Shown one piece after another: positions 11,638 to 22,769 of a stretch of DNA of 64,000 nt. Position 1 is the first letter of the stretch, and each line of letters starts with the position of its first letter. The DNA comes from Podospora comata. Its lineage: Eukaryota > Ascomycota > Sordariomycetes > Sordariales > Podosporaceae. The stretch spans positions 2,215,001 through 2,279,000 of the forward strand of contig CP071495.1 of the NCBI GenBank assembly GCA_017354895.1. The letters run 5' to 3'. Position numbers and translations under genes: made by a program. The notes under the pieces are model-generated. The model did not search any database and had not been told where the DNA came from. It saw nothing but the letters and a program-made list of their open reading frames with translations.

Positions 11638-12846
11638 ATGATGCATCGTGCTGGCTTCCGCACACTGAAAACAACAATGGCTCACCTCCAGACTCGCTCC
11701 CTCTCCTCTGCTGCCTCCGGGTCGCAGCCCAGGCATCTCATGTCCATCGGCGACCTCACCCCAGCCGAGTTCACCAGACTAGTCCTCAACGCCTCCTCTC
11801 ACAAAAAGGCCGTCAAAGATGCCTTCGCCGCCGGCCAGACACCACCAAAGCCCCTCCACGGCGCCATGACAGGCAAGACCGTCGCCATGATGTTCTCCAA
11901 GCGCAGCACCAGAACCCGCGTATCAACAGAAGCTGCCGTCCAGCTCATGGGCGGCCACCCAATGTTCCTAGGCAAGGATGACATCCAGCTCGGCGTAAGC
12001 CCCCCCTCTTTCTTCTTACATCTGTTGTACCCAATCTAACAACCCCCCAGGTCAACGAATCCCTCCACGACACCTCAGTAGTAATCTCCTCCATGACCTC
12101 CTGCATGGTCGCCCGCGTAGGCCCTCACTCAGACGTGACCGGCCTAGCAGCCTCCTCCTCGGTCCCCGTGATCAACGCCCTCTCCTCCGACTTCCACCCC
12201 CTTCAAACAATCGCCGACTTCCAAACCATCCACGAGTCCCTCTCCTCCACCCCCTCCTCCTCCTCCCTCGGCCTGGAAGGTCTCAAAATCGCCTGGGTAG
12301 GCGACAGCAACAACGTCCTCTTCGACCTCGCCATCGCCTCGGTCAAAATGGGCGTCCACATCTCCGTCGCCTCCCCGACCGGCTACGGCATCCCCCCCAA
12401 CATCAAATCCATCATCCTCTCCGCCGCCCAAGGCGTCCCCAACCCAGGCACCTTGACCGAAACGACCATCCCCGAAGAGGCGATCAAGGACGCGGATATC
12501 TTGGTCACGGACACGTGGGTGAGCATGGGGCAGGAGGAGGAGGCGAAGAAGAGGTTGGAGGCGTTCAGGGGGTATCAAATCACCCATGAGCTCGCCAAGC
12601 GCGGGGGGGCGAAGCCGAACTGGAAGTTTATGCATTGCTTGCCTAGGCATCCCGAGGAGGTGGACGATGCTGTTTTTTATGACGAGAGCAGGAGTTTGGT
12701 GTTTCCAGAGGCCGAGAATAGGCTTTGGGCTGCGGTTGGTAAGTCACCCTTGAACATTGTCACCCGCTTTTTGTGAGATGAAGCTTACAACTCTTGACAC
12801 AGCTGCCCTCGAGGCGTTTGTGGTCAACAAGGGCAAGATTCTTTGA
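11638..12846 (+). CDS. arg-12: Ornithine carbamoyltransferase, mitochondrial
   Basis: Makes citrulline from ornithine and carbamoyl phosphate in the mitochondrial matrix, a step of arginine synthesis. Exons 11638-11994, 12051-12738 and 12803-12846 give 362 residues. The first 30 residues are basic and Ser/Ala-rich with few acids, as expected of a mitochondrial presequence. The carbamoyl-phosphate loop SKRSTRTR is at 87-94, the ornithine-site region DTWVSMGQE near 273-281, and the HCLPRH motif at 314-319. The C-terminus VVNKGKIL is encoded by a 44-bp last exon. Two adjacent ATGs (11638, 11641) are possible starts and the difference is one residue. Both introns have normal GT-AG ends. Sense-strand composition switches from C-rich to G-rich near 12475. 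Convergent with ilv6. Confidence 0.96.
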
Positions 12847-13184
12847 ATCTTTGGGGTAGATGAGATGAGGTAGAAGGGGGGTCTACAAAAAAAGTGTCTT
12901 GGTTGGTTTTACATCAGGGGGCTAGGGAGCGTATGGCTTTTTTTTCTGGAGAGAGGCGTACGGAAACAAAAAAGTTATATATCACGGGTAGCGATTTGAG
13001 AAAGATGTCAAAATAATCTAGGCAATTCAGATTCGGTATCAATTTCCTCTTTAGATTCGGTTCTACGCCGTTCCACCCACACGCCTCACAAGTAAAACAC
13101 CCACGTAAACACTTTTTGTAGCTCTCCCAGAACTCTTGGAATCAAAGCAAATCGTTCCATTTCATTATTACTACCAAGGTTGTT
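12847..13184. other. Convergent 3' regions of arg-12 and ilv6
   Basis: A T- and A-rich stretch between two convergent genes. It probably holds both 3' UTRs. No gene is seen. Confidence 0.6.
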
Positions 13185-14271
13185 TTAACCAGGGGGGAGG
13201 GTGCTGGCATCGACAACCTCGTCAGCGTCCTTGACGTGCTGATCCTGCTCATCAGGACCGTAGAGGGGTGATCTAGGCAGGGCCATCAGACCGGTGCGGG
13301 CGGACTCGAGAATGCCAAAGGGGGCGATGAGCTTGAGGAAGGAGTCGATTCTCTCGGGCTTAGCGGAACTGTTTTTAAGGAAGCGCATATTAGTGACTGT
13401 TCGACTGGTTTAGGGGGTGACTCAAGGTCCAACCAAGCAAGTGAAAAAGCTTGGCCTGATAATGAAAAGTGGGGGGAAGGGGGGTCACTTACATCTCAAC
13501 AATGCAGCTGTTAGTGCTAATATCGAGAACCTTTCCACCAAACTGATGAGCAAAATAAGTGATATTCTTGAGATGCTCATGCTTGTGACGCAGAGCCTCG
13601 CTGACAACCAGCCTGCTGGGGTGGAAGTCCTGCGACACCTCCTCCAAGCTAGGCTCAGAAGCAGCAGGGGCCGCCTCGGCGGCCTCAACAGGAGCCGTGA
13701 TCTCCCTGTGGTGGGCGAGGAGCTCCTCAAAGTACTCGGGACCAAGAATGTTGATCTTGGCGAGGAGAAGCTCGCGCTGGACGAGAGCAGAGTTTGTGTA
13801 GTCCAGAACGGCCCATACGGGGACGAGATCCTCGAGTTGGCGACGGGCCTGCTCGACGACGCCATCTTGCCCGGTAAGCACGATGGTCATGCGGGAGAGG
13901 TCCTCTACTTCGGTGTTGCAGACGACGAGGGAGTCGATGTTGAAGCCGCGGGCGGCGAGAATGCCGGAAACGCGGGAGAGGACGCCGGGCTCGTTTTGGA
14001 CGAGGCAGTTGAGGACATGGCGCTTCGGAGGGGCGACGGAGGGGGTGGGGGTCTCGTAGAGGATGTTGGACACGGCTGCTTGGGCTGACCACGAGGGGGG
14101 CTGGTCGCTGATGGGGAGGGGTGCCTGCCGGCGACGGTTGGCTTTGTAGGCAATGGCCGAGGTGGAGGAGCTCTTGCCGGAGCTGTGCCTGACGGCGGTT
14201 TGCGCCAGGAGGCCGGCACGTGCCTGCGTCGCTATCCTCTTGGAGGGAGCGAAGAGGCAGCGGGAGGCCAT
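13185..14271 (-). CDS. ilv6: Acetolactate synthase regulatory subunit, mitochondrial
   Basis: Small subunit of acetohydroxyacid synthase. It activates the catalytic subunit and confers valine feedback inhibition in branched-chain amino-acid synthesis. Exons 14271-13493 and 13368-13185 give 320 residues. The start MASRCLFAPSKR was chosen because it opens a basic presequence; the same frame extends upstream but without family similarity. An ACT domain begins near residue 84 (RHVLNCLVQNEPGVLSRVSG). The second conserved domain includes HEHLKNITYFAHQF, and the join SCIVE/ISAKPERID is exactly in phase. The tail GLMALPRSPL is typical of the family. The 124-bp intron has a CACTAAT branch site. A TGAGTCA motif lies 130 bp upstream, and a TGACTCA also lies inside the intron. 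Confidence 0.95.
13418..13424 (+). promoter_or_regulatory. TGACTCA motif inside the ilv6 intron
   Basis: A perfect Gcn4/CPC-1 heptamer within the 124-bp intron. It could be chance. It is listed because the ilv6 and arg-12 promoters both carry the same site. Confidence 0.25.
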
Positions 14272-14400
14272 CTCTAGCTGTGGGTTGGCGACCCGGGCAG
14301 GTTCGTTTTGCTGGGGAAGGGGTCGATCAGGTTTTTTTATCGTCAATCTGAAGGAGCTGTCGACGTCAACATGGGGTGTTTGTTTCGCGGATCAACAGGC

Positions 14401-14407
14401 TGAGTCA
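14401..14407 (-). promoter_or_regulatory. CPC-1/Gcn4-type site upstream of ilv6
   Basis: Perfect TGAGTCA, 130 bp before the ilv6 start codon. It fits cross-pathway control of branched-chain amino-acid genes by Gcn4/CPC-1. Confidence 0.55.
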
Positions 14408-14775
14408 CCACAATGTCGGGAAGCCGGGGAAGGAAAGGGTTGAAGAGGAAAAAGTGACTGACCGAATCGGCGCTCAGGTCCGGCGTGCACACCGCGAAAA
14501 CCCTCCACAACGGCTGGCTGTCACAGCTCAACTGAGCTCAACTGGCTCAACTGGCATTGGTCAATGGCCGCTAGCCAGCGCTTGGCTCCGGACTCGGTGA
14601 GAGGTGGTGGGGTTTTCAGTGGTGATGGTTCCGGAAGGTCGGTTAAACCCTCCTCCGGCCCTCCATTTCTGGGCATCTCTGTCCCCGGACGTTTTCCAGG
14701 GTCCTTGGTCCTCATCGGCCACACAGTATTTGGAACAGTGTGTGCCTCCGCGTCGTGGACAAAATATCATCTCGA

Positions 14776-14935
14776 GGCCTTTGAAGATAAGTTATTGTTG
14801 ATATACCTTTGAAAACAGCCAATAGGCCTTTGATGATAGCTGACGTATGCTTGAAGGCCTATTGACTGTCTTTTCGTATGTCTACTTCGTATTGGGCTGT
14901 CTTTGAAAGCCTATCGACTATCATGTTTTAGGGCC
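14776..14935. repeat. Degenerate ~21-bp repeat tract, locus A
   Basis: Words of the form AGGCCTTTGA...GATA and AGGCCTATTGACTGTCTTT recur at irregular 20-30 bp intervals. The pattern matches the tracts near 17.3, 19.2, 50.15 and 53.3 kb, all best read on the same strand. Confidence 0.6.
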
Positions 14936-15235
14936 CATGCTCTGCATCAGTCTCCATTTACTGTCCAACATAACGCCCCGTTTTCATCCTTCCACTGGCG
15001 AGCCTCGTGCATTTTTCTGCGCAACCGAAACTTTGGAGCAGTCCAAGGGCCTCCATTATATGACACTTCGACAACCTCTTATTGATCCCAACTCCGTTGC
15101 GCTACTTTTCTGTCTCGTCCAGCCAGTCCTCAACTTCGCCTGTCTATCCGCAACAGATACGGTCTCTCCGTTCCGTCCTTCTTCACCTGCGACTTGACAC
15201 CTGTGCCTCGCCGAGAGAAACGAAACGCGCGCGCA

Positions 15236-17149
15236 ATGGACGGACGTAGCACGAAGCGGTCTCGTTTTGACCAGACCGAGCCGGAGCCTCGCCGTCCCTC
15301 GAGATTCGACCGTCGATCCCGTTCGCCGCCGGGGCGCAAGCCCGACTCGGATCGCGAACGTGAGCGCAGCCCTCTTTCTCGGCCTCGCGACGCGCCCACC
15401 GGTCCCAAGTCCCCAGTTGATCCCGCTGCTGCTGCCGGTAGGTCCTGAAGTTTTTTTTACTCTTTTCTTTTCTCCTTGACACGCCTAAGCCTCTCCATCC
15501 TCTTTCCAATGCTAACGTATCCAACAGCCGCCGCCGCTGCCAAGATCAACGCTCAGCTACAGGCCCGCAAGGGCATCCAACATGTCGATGTCCCACCCGT
15601 CCGGTCCGCGTCGTCCGGCAAAGAAGGAAGCGCCGGACCTGCCCTCAACGGGGAGGTGTATGTTGCCGATGGCGACTTTATCAAGGACATCGAAGTGAAC
15701 GATCTGCGCAACCGCTACCTTCTGACCAAAGGCTCGACCCAGAAAATGGTAAATAACTCCTTGTGTTGCCTACTGATACACCATCAGGTCAATATCCAAG
15801 CTTTTTGTGCGGGACAGTCTTGCTTACTGGAAGCTCGATAGCTCGCACAGGCACACCCACTTTTGCATCTGCTAACCTCGGCTGCTTGATCTAGATTAAA
15901 GATGAGACTGGTGCCGGTACGCCCACACTTGATACCTCTGCTATTCTGTTTGGACTACGGTTGACCACATGTGTTTCAAGATGTCACCACTCGCGGAAGC
16001 TACTTTCCCGACAAGTCGATGGCCACGCCGGCGAACCCTCCTCTCTACCTCCACGTAACGTCCACGACCAAGGAAGGCTTGGACAAGGCAGTGGCCAAGA
16101 TCGAGGAGTTGATGAAGCAGGAACTCCCCCAACTTGTCGATGAGCGCCGCTTTCAGCGCCGCCCCAACCCCGAGCAGCCGCCGGTCGAGCGTGACGAGTT
16201 TGGCCGAGTAAGTACTATCGAATTTGTTGTGAAAGAATCTGCTGACCATGTACAGCGCAAATGGCCCGAGGAGAAGATAGCAATCACGCTCGAGTCGGTC
16301 CCAGGTTTCAACCTGCGCGCTCAGGTTGTTGGGCACGGTGGCGCATACGTCAAGCATATCCAGTCGGAAACTGGGTGCCGTGTTCAGATCAAGGGCCGCG
16401 GGTCCGGATACATCGAATCCTCCACGGGCCGTGAAAGCGAAGAGGACATGTACCTCCATGTTGCCGGCCCCGATCCGCTCATGGTCAAGAAAGCAAAGGA
16501 GCTCTGCGAGGATCTGTTGGACAACGTAAAGCAGGAGTACGAAGCATTCAAGAGTCGGCCTCCTCCCCAGCGACATTACAACGGCGGAGGTGGTGGTGGT
16601 GGTGGCTACGGCGGCGGTCGAGGTGGTGGCGATTCATTCCATGGTCAAGCATACAACCGCGACAGTCACAGTCACCATAACAGCAGCCACAGCCAAAGTC
16701 ATAGTTACAGCAACTCCCCTGCCCCTCCGGCAGCCTCTTCTTCGGCATCTCCTGCACCAGCGGCCAGCACTCCCACAGCAACGAACCCGGCTGACTACGC
16801 CGCTCAGTACGCGCAATACATGCAGTACTACGGCAGTGCGGCAGCTGGTGCTGATCCGTACGCGGCGTATGGAGGGTATGAAGCGTACATGCGAATGTAC
16901 CAGCAATGGATGGCAAGCCAACCACAGCAAGCTCCCGCTGCCCCAGGTGCATCTGCATCTCCCCCTCCTCCTCCACCAAGCGATGCGGCGCCTCCTCCAC
17001 CGCCTCCTTCCTCGGCTCCTCCCCCTCCCCCACCAGGAGGACCCCCAGGCGCCTCTGGTGGGATGTACAGCGCGGTATGATTCTCTCTGCTTGCTTCAGA
17101 AGCCGCTTGACTAACTTTTGTCTAGCAACCTCCACCTCCGGGGCTCTAG
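15236..17149 (+). CDS. KH-domain RNA-binding protein, KHDC4/BLOM7-like
   Basis: Probable nuclear RNA-binding protein of the KHDC4 family, whose animal members associate with the spliceosome. Six exons: 15236-15437, 15528-15748, 15895-15916, 15981-16207, 16256-17074 and 17126-17149, giving 504 residues. The N-terminus is Arg/Ser-rich. The hallmark block KINAQLQARKGIQHVDVPP follows, then VADGDFIKDIEVNDLRNRYL and the first KH-like unit through DVTTRGSYFPDKS. The main KH domain lies near 225-305 with the GxxG-type loop VVGHGGAYVKHI. The C-terminus is Gly-rich, then His/Ser-rich, then polyproline, ending QPPPPGL. Exon 3 is only 22 bp, and the 48-bp intron 4 has no in-frame stop, so its retention would insert 16 residues. 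Confidence 0.9.
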
Positions 17150-17740
17150 AGAAGGCAATGAACAAAGAAAAGGAGACTACCTACTTTTGGGAATTGGGGG
17201 GGGGGGGGCCCTCAGCGATAGTCAATATGCCTCGGTAGATTAGTTACTATGGCTCTAAAATATAGTCAGGACGCCCCTTGGCCAGACTTGACACGCCTTC
17301 AAGCACGGTCAAACACCTTCAAGTACCGTGAATATGCCTTGAACGATGGTCGAAGGCCTTTCCTTTATCTTTGAAGGGCTTGCCATTGAAGATAGTCCGC
17401 ATACCTTCCAAGCTATTGAAGAGGAGTTTGAAGATAGTTGAGAGGCCTTTTGCAACATTTTGAAGCCTTAGTTTTACATGTAGTCAGTCTCCTTCCTCAT
17501 GCTGTCATGATATCTCCGGGCCGTGCAGTTGGTCAAATCCAAGCTCCGTGCCTGAGTGTGTGGGGAGCTTTAAGCTCCATTCTTTCCCCACACAGCCGCC
17601 GGGCCGCAGTGTCACCTTCATCCAGCAGCTTCAACCTACAAACTCACATCTGACGGTTGCCCTTGCCATCCCCTGTTGAAGCGGCTGGTATATTCTCCTA
17701 TTTCACGATATACCGTTTTTCATCGAATCCCGTCCCCGAA
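17150..17740. other. Intergenic region between KHDC4-like gene and TRAPPC13
   Basis: Contains a G10 run near 17200, the repeat tract described in the next entry, and the TRAPPC13 promoter. No gene is seen. Confidence 0.6.
17226..17460. repeat. Degenerate ~21-bp repeat tract, locus B
   Basis: About ten imperfect units such as ACGCCTTCAAGCACGGTCAA, ACACCTTCAAGTACCGTGAA and ATGCCTTGAACGATGGTCGA run head to tail at 20-22 bp spacing. It is the clearest degenerate copy outside the MITE-like element. Confidence 0.75.
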
Positions 17741-18819
17741 ATGAGTCACCAGCGTCACTTTTCCGACGCGGCGGTCAAGGAGCCTCACTCGGTGTCCCTC
17801 AAGGTTCTCCGGCACGTCTTTTTCCCTATCCAACTTTTATATCTTGGGTGTCGACTAACAAATGGGGAAGTCTGACCCGACCATCTCTCGTATCTCAATA
17901 CCCCCTCTCACCACCTCTGTCCTCCTCCGCCATTACGCCCCCTCCTCCCCTTCCCGCCTCGCTATCTTACTCCCCCTCCAGCACCAACCCGACCCCTTTC
18001 TTACTCTCCCCCATCCTCGCCCTCCCCCCAAGCTTCGGCTCGGCATATGTTGGGACAACCTTTTCTTGCACCCTCTGCGCGAATCATGACATCCCCCCCC
18101 CCATCGACGGCGGTCCCCCCCTGTCGGTGAAGACGATCCGGGATGTCAAGATCGAAGCAGAGATGAAGACGCCTTCCTCTCCTACCCTCATCCCGCTGCT
18201 ACCCCCCGGGAATGATGAGGGAACAGATCTCAGCCCGGGTGGGACACTCCAAAAGATTGTGAGTTTTGATCTACGGGAGGAGGGGGCGCACACGCTGGTG
18301 GTGCAGGTTAGTTACTACGAGGCTACGTCGACGAGCGGGAGGGCGAGGATGTTTAGGAAGTTGTATCAGTTTGTTTGCAAGGGGTTGTTGGTTGTGCGGA
18401 CGAAGACTTCTGCGCTTGGGTTGGGGAAGCAGGGGAATAGGAGGTGGGTTTTGGAGGCGCAGGTTGAGAACTCGGGTGGTGGGGGGGAGACGGGGGATGG
18501 TGGGGGGGAGGTGGTGTTTATGGAGGAGATTGGCTTGGAGCTGGAAAAGGGGTTGAGGGGGAGGGATGTGAATTTCTGGGGGAGGGGCAGGGGGAGGGAG
18601 AAGGTTGTGCTTAGGGCTGGGGAGGGGGAGGAGGTGGTCTTTGTTGTTGAGGAGGAGGGGGAGTGGGATGGGAAGGAGGAGGAGGAGGGGAGGAGAGTTT
18701 TTGGGGTTTTGCAGATTGGGTGGAGGGGGGAAGGGGGTGAGAGGGGGAGTTTGGCTACGGGGAGGTTGGGGACCAGGGTTTTGAGGCCGAGGGAGGGTGG
18801 TGCTGTTAGCAAGGTGTGA
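17741..18819 (+). CDS. TRAPP complex subunit TRAPPC13 homologue
   Basis: Predicted subunit of the TRAPP tether/Rab-GEF complexes that act in Golgi and endosomal traffic. The family motif HSVSLKVLRLTRPSLVSQYP spans the exon junction. Exons 17741-17811 and 17871-18819 give 339 residues. The second exon holds the beta-sandwich TRAPPC13 domain, with YVGTTFSCTLCANHD and VSFDLREEGAHTLVVQVSY. Keeping the motif in frame needs a GC-AG intron (donor GCACGT, CTAAC branch point). The only nearby GT would break the frame. The C-terminal third is poor in complexity (Gly, Glu, Arg, Val) and its sense strand is extremely G-rich, so homology there is weak. The family call is strong; the donor choice is less certain. 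Confidence 0.85.
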
Positions 18820-21800
18820 AAGATGAGGATGGGGATGGGTCAGGGAGAACAGTGACTGACTGATGGGGCGGCGGGTTTGGCAATGGTTGGTGAATGTGGT
18901 TTACGCTGGGCGGGAGCAACCTTTCAGCGGTGGGAAATATAGACCCCAGGTCTGCTCTTGCGTACAGCGAAGTAGCTAGTTCATCCAAATGCATTCGGGT
19001 CCCCTAGCCCAGTGGTCGGTATTCTGAGTATGCTCCCAGGAGCAGGAGTCCGGAGAACACCCACTGGAGCTCTTCACGGTAGGTAGTTGGTTCGAGTATC
19101 TCAAATCTCTGTTTTTTTTTGATCCTTTTTTGCGACTTTTTCATATATGGCACACCGCTTTGTAAGCCAAAAAGCCAAAGAGTATTCGATGGAGAGCCTT
19201 GCAAAGACAATCAATAGGCCTGCAAAATAAATTGGTACGCCCTCAAACCAGTTAACATGCCTTGAACATAAGGTTAATACGGCTTGAGATATAAAGTCGT
19301 CGAGAGGCCTTGTCAGATTGGTTTTCGTTATCCTGGGATGCCTTTATCTACGTCCGTCGCCGTCCGCAACCTTTTTATTTCACGACGTGTGCACCTATCA
19401 TGGGACACTACAGCAACGGCCGCCAGCCTCTGTTTAGTTTGGTAGTTGACGGTGTATTCACCATATATGAAATCAACGAACAAGCCTGCTTTGAGTGGTG
19501 AAGAACGGGCTTGGAGTTTTGAAACCCGCGCAGTCTCCTTTTTACGGTTGCAGGCGTAGTGTCGATGTCTGCAAGTTCCTCCAAAAGCCATGATCAGTTG
19601 GTATGACTGTTAATACAATGGGCTCTATTACAGGTGATAAATAACAATGATGGTAGTGTCTGCCTTGGGCACTAGAGTACTCTGCTCATGATGGTATGGT
19701 GTAGCATTTCTCAAACAATTTCCTTGCTCTACCATGTCAATTTTCTGCTTTTACAGCAAGTGACATCCACCCATGCAGATCAATCCATGTTCTCCCAGAT
19801 CTGAATTACCACCTCCCAGGTCCAACTTGGTATAAACTTCTCACCTATGTACAAGGTCCAGGTCAGTAATCAACCTGAACCAAGCGATACCAACCTGGTT
19901 TTTTTTGGGTTTTTTTTACCGTCCCGTGTCTACCACCACAAGGTGCTATGGCTGAAACGCTGGGGATCGGTGGGTTTGGGTTTCGTTCCCCCAAGCCGTG
20001 CCGTCTCTTGTTACACTGCTGCGTCCACATGGAAGTGAAATGGGGCTGCTGGGTGGAAATATATCATCAGACCGAGGCTTCGAAAGAAGGAGCAAACTTT
20101 TCGTGTTATGTAGTATTGATGGTGCCTCTTCCGAGATTTCAGCCCGAAAAGAAGAAAAAAAGGTTGAGATGAACAGGTATCCAGATCCTGCATGGGTTTA
20201 GATATGGGAGAGTTGCTTGATTGGGATGGTTCTGCATGTGCATATGTGTGTGCATATGTGTGTGCATTGTTGATGGGGAACCGTCAAAGTTCAGGAGAGG
20301 CCAGGATTGGTGTATGGCCTTAACATTATGATCTTGGACAATGGGCTCAACATTGGGCATCGGAGCTGCCGGCAGCTTCACCATCATCATCAAGGTTGTA
20401 TGTAGTTGAGAGTTCGGGGTTGTTAAAGCAACTGGGCAGCAAAGCAGCAGGGCAATAATGCACCTTGATGGGGCCAAGAACGAGGGTTTTGGGTGTGAGT
20501 GGGTGGGAGAACCCTGGGTTGGTTTGTGAACCCCTCTCCCCACCTCACACGCTGACCCCTGAACACCTGATGATGCTGCTCGAGAAGATACCCGAGCGTA
20601 TCGGGAACACGATCTCAACAACGACGAGCTACAAGGTATATCTCGTGTTTCCAACGCGCGAGCGATTTGGGGAGCTGCCGTCAGCCTTTTACCTCATGTC
20701 GTGTACTGTACCAGAAACAAAAGACATGGCCAAAAAAAAAGTCTCCGTCGACGACGCCGGCTCCCGACGGGCGTCTGGCGTTAAGTTTGTTGCGCTTGGG
20801 TTTTTTTTTTATTAATGAATAAGGGGGGGCAAAAGATGGAGGATGGTGGGCGGGGAGGAGGGGCGCTTGCAAGGATATCGGCAGCAAAAGTTGCCCGTCG
20901 AAGATTGCCTATCAACAGGCGCAAAAGAAGACGATCGCGATTTTACCGTCGCTTCCTGCCGCTGAAGCTGAGAGGACAGATAGAGAGGTGATTCCTGCTG
21001 CTTCCCCTGCATGATAATTGATTGTGTTTTCACCGTGTATGCGTAACCGTTGCTTGTCATAGTCAGAAGAAAAAGGCCATGATCAAGATGCCATGTGGCA
21101 GAGAGACTTCTGTATCTAGTTATCTGGGCCTGTCCTACCTCGCACGGCGTTATCGAAGGTTTCCTGGAGGCTGCCATCACTGCAGACGCCTCTCCCCACG
21201 GGTGGAAGTGAGGTGTGGTGCGGCCAAAAGGGGGGGGCCACCACACCACATACGACTGCGTGATATAGGGAATTTAAGTCTGTGGTTGTTGTTTCCCATG
21301 GAGATATATATATATATATACATATATATAAAACAATGAATATCACAGCTGAACAACGCCCACGATGCCGTGTCATAATAAATGGCGTAGATACCTATAC
21401 GTGATATACTCCGTAATAATGATCAAAGGGTTCTGTCGGATCTGCTCGGCTGTGGTGGTGCATCGATCGACAATCAACGGTCCCCTTTGGGAACCCTGGA
21501 AAAAAGACCCCTTCCACTCCGTTCCCCAGATCAGACCCCAGGTCCGGTGGAGGTGTGCCTCGTGTTGGAATGCGCCTGAAGTCGAGAAAAGAGTGAGATC
21601 CAGAGGTTGCCTGCAGGTCAATCTCTCTCCACGTTACGCCAAAGAAGACGCGTTTGCTTCAAGCAACAAGAGAACAGAAAGGAAAAAAGAAAAGGGAAAA
21701 AAAGCAAAAAAAAGTCCAACGTCTCTCTCGCTCGCTCGCTCATCTTTCCCGACCAGGGCTTGTCCATCGTGTTTTAGCGTCAGGGGGTTCTACGAATAGC

Positions 21801-22769
21801 ATCGCTAGCTTCCGCGATGGTCCAGTTCAGTTTCGACCGCGGCTGGACAGGGCACTACCCCCCGCTCGTACATGTGGGAATCTGGAAACGGTTTTTGGTT
21901 TCTGACTGGGACGAGAGAGAGTCTGGACTTGTCTAGTGTCGTTGTTGATCCTGGATGCGATGTGTGTCGTGATTGAGAGGGGGAAGTTCAGTTAGGTACC
22001 TAAAGGACAGGGACCCTGCCAGAAATGGGGGGTGGGCAGCTGGGGGGCCACGCAGGGGTTTTCGGTGCGGCACCTCCTGCAGCCAGCAACAAGGGTCAGC
22101 TTTTTAGGCCTAAATGCAGATGCACGTCCTGGGACGTCCATCCATCTCCATCCCCCTGGGGGCAGGCAAATCCCCAGAAATAAGAAAAATATTCCTACCT
22201 GTTGCCCTTCCAAAACAACGGGCAACCTCCATCCCGAAGCAAAGAACAGCTCCAGACGCGCCCTGTTTCTGTCCTTTCACTCTATTTGACCGTCCCATCT
22301 CATCCAAATCCTGCCGGGCTCTTTCTGCCCACCTCCACCTCCGACCGCCTTCGATAACGGTGGTGCATCTGCTACCTACCAGGTATCTCGTGAGGTGCCC
22401 AACACCCAGTCGACGACATCCAAGCTCCGGTAGACTTGGGAAAAAGGCAGTGTGTTCAGGGGGCGGGGGCCGCTCTTGTCTCTGCCCACCATCTATCTCA
22501 CCGCGGGACCCAGGTGCCAACTTGAAGTGTAGACGAACCAAAGTCGCGCTCACCGACACCAACACCGACACCGACACCGATCACCCGCATCCACCGCGCC
22601 CATCCATACCCACCTCGCGCCTGGCGATCAACTGCGACTGACTGCCTGCCCTTTGTTCCACCCGCAGGGCGCCGGTAACGAACCGATACACCACAAGAAC
22701 AAGACCAAGACCAAGAACAAGAACAAGAACAAGAACAAGAAAAGAGTCACCGCGTGGCTGTGATATGCC
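18820..22769. other. Gene-poor region of 3.9 kb
   Basis: I find no conserved protein and no convincing multi-exon frame. It contains a repeat tract (19190-19318), a tRNA-like relic (about 19003-19120), alternating CATATGTGTGTG words near 20235-20268 and an (AT)n tract near 21303-21330. Just upstream of the DENN gene are hexamer-type repeats: ACCGAC near 22556-22580 and CAAGAA/CAAGAC near 22694-22740. The last few hundred bases are probably the DENN 5' leader. A long noncoding transcript cannot be excluded. Confidence 0.55.
19190..19318. repeat. Degenerate ~21-bp repeat tract, locus C
   Basis: Five units beginning AGGCCTGCAA, ACGCCCTCAA, ATGCCTTGAA, ACGGCTTGAG and AGGCCTTGTC follow at 20-26 bp intervals, on the same strand as the other loci. 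Confidence 0.65.

Larger units (their letters stand above)
14272..15235. other. Divergent intergenic region with dispersed repeat
   Basis: Holds the ilv6 promoter, the KHDC4-like gene promoter and leader, and the repeat tract described in the next entry. Near 14525-14553 CTCAACTG-type words recur three times. No coding gene is seen. Confidence 0.6.

Noticed and set aside
20139-20654. 171-codon minus-strand frame
   Set aside because: Low-complexity His/Met repeats from the CATATGTGTG tract, no start context and no family similarity.
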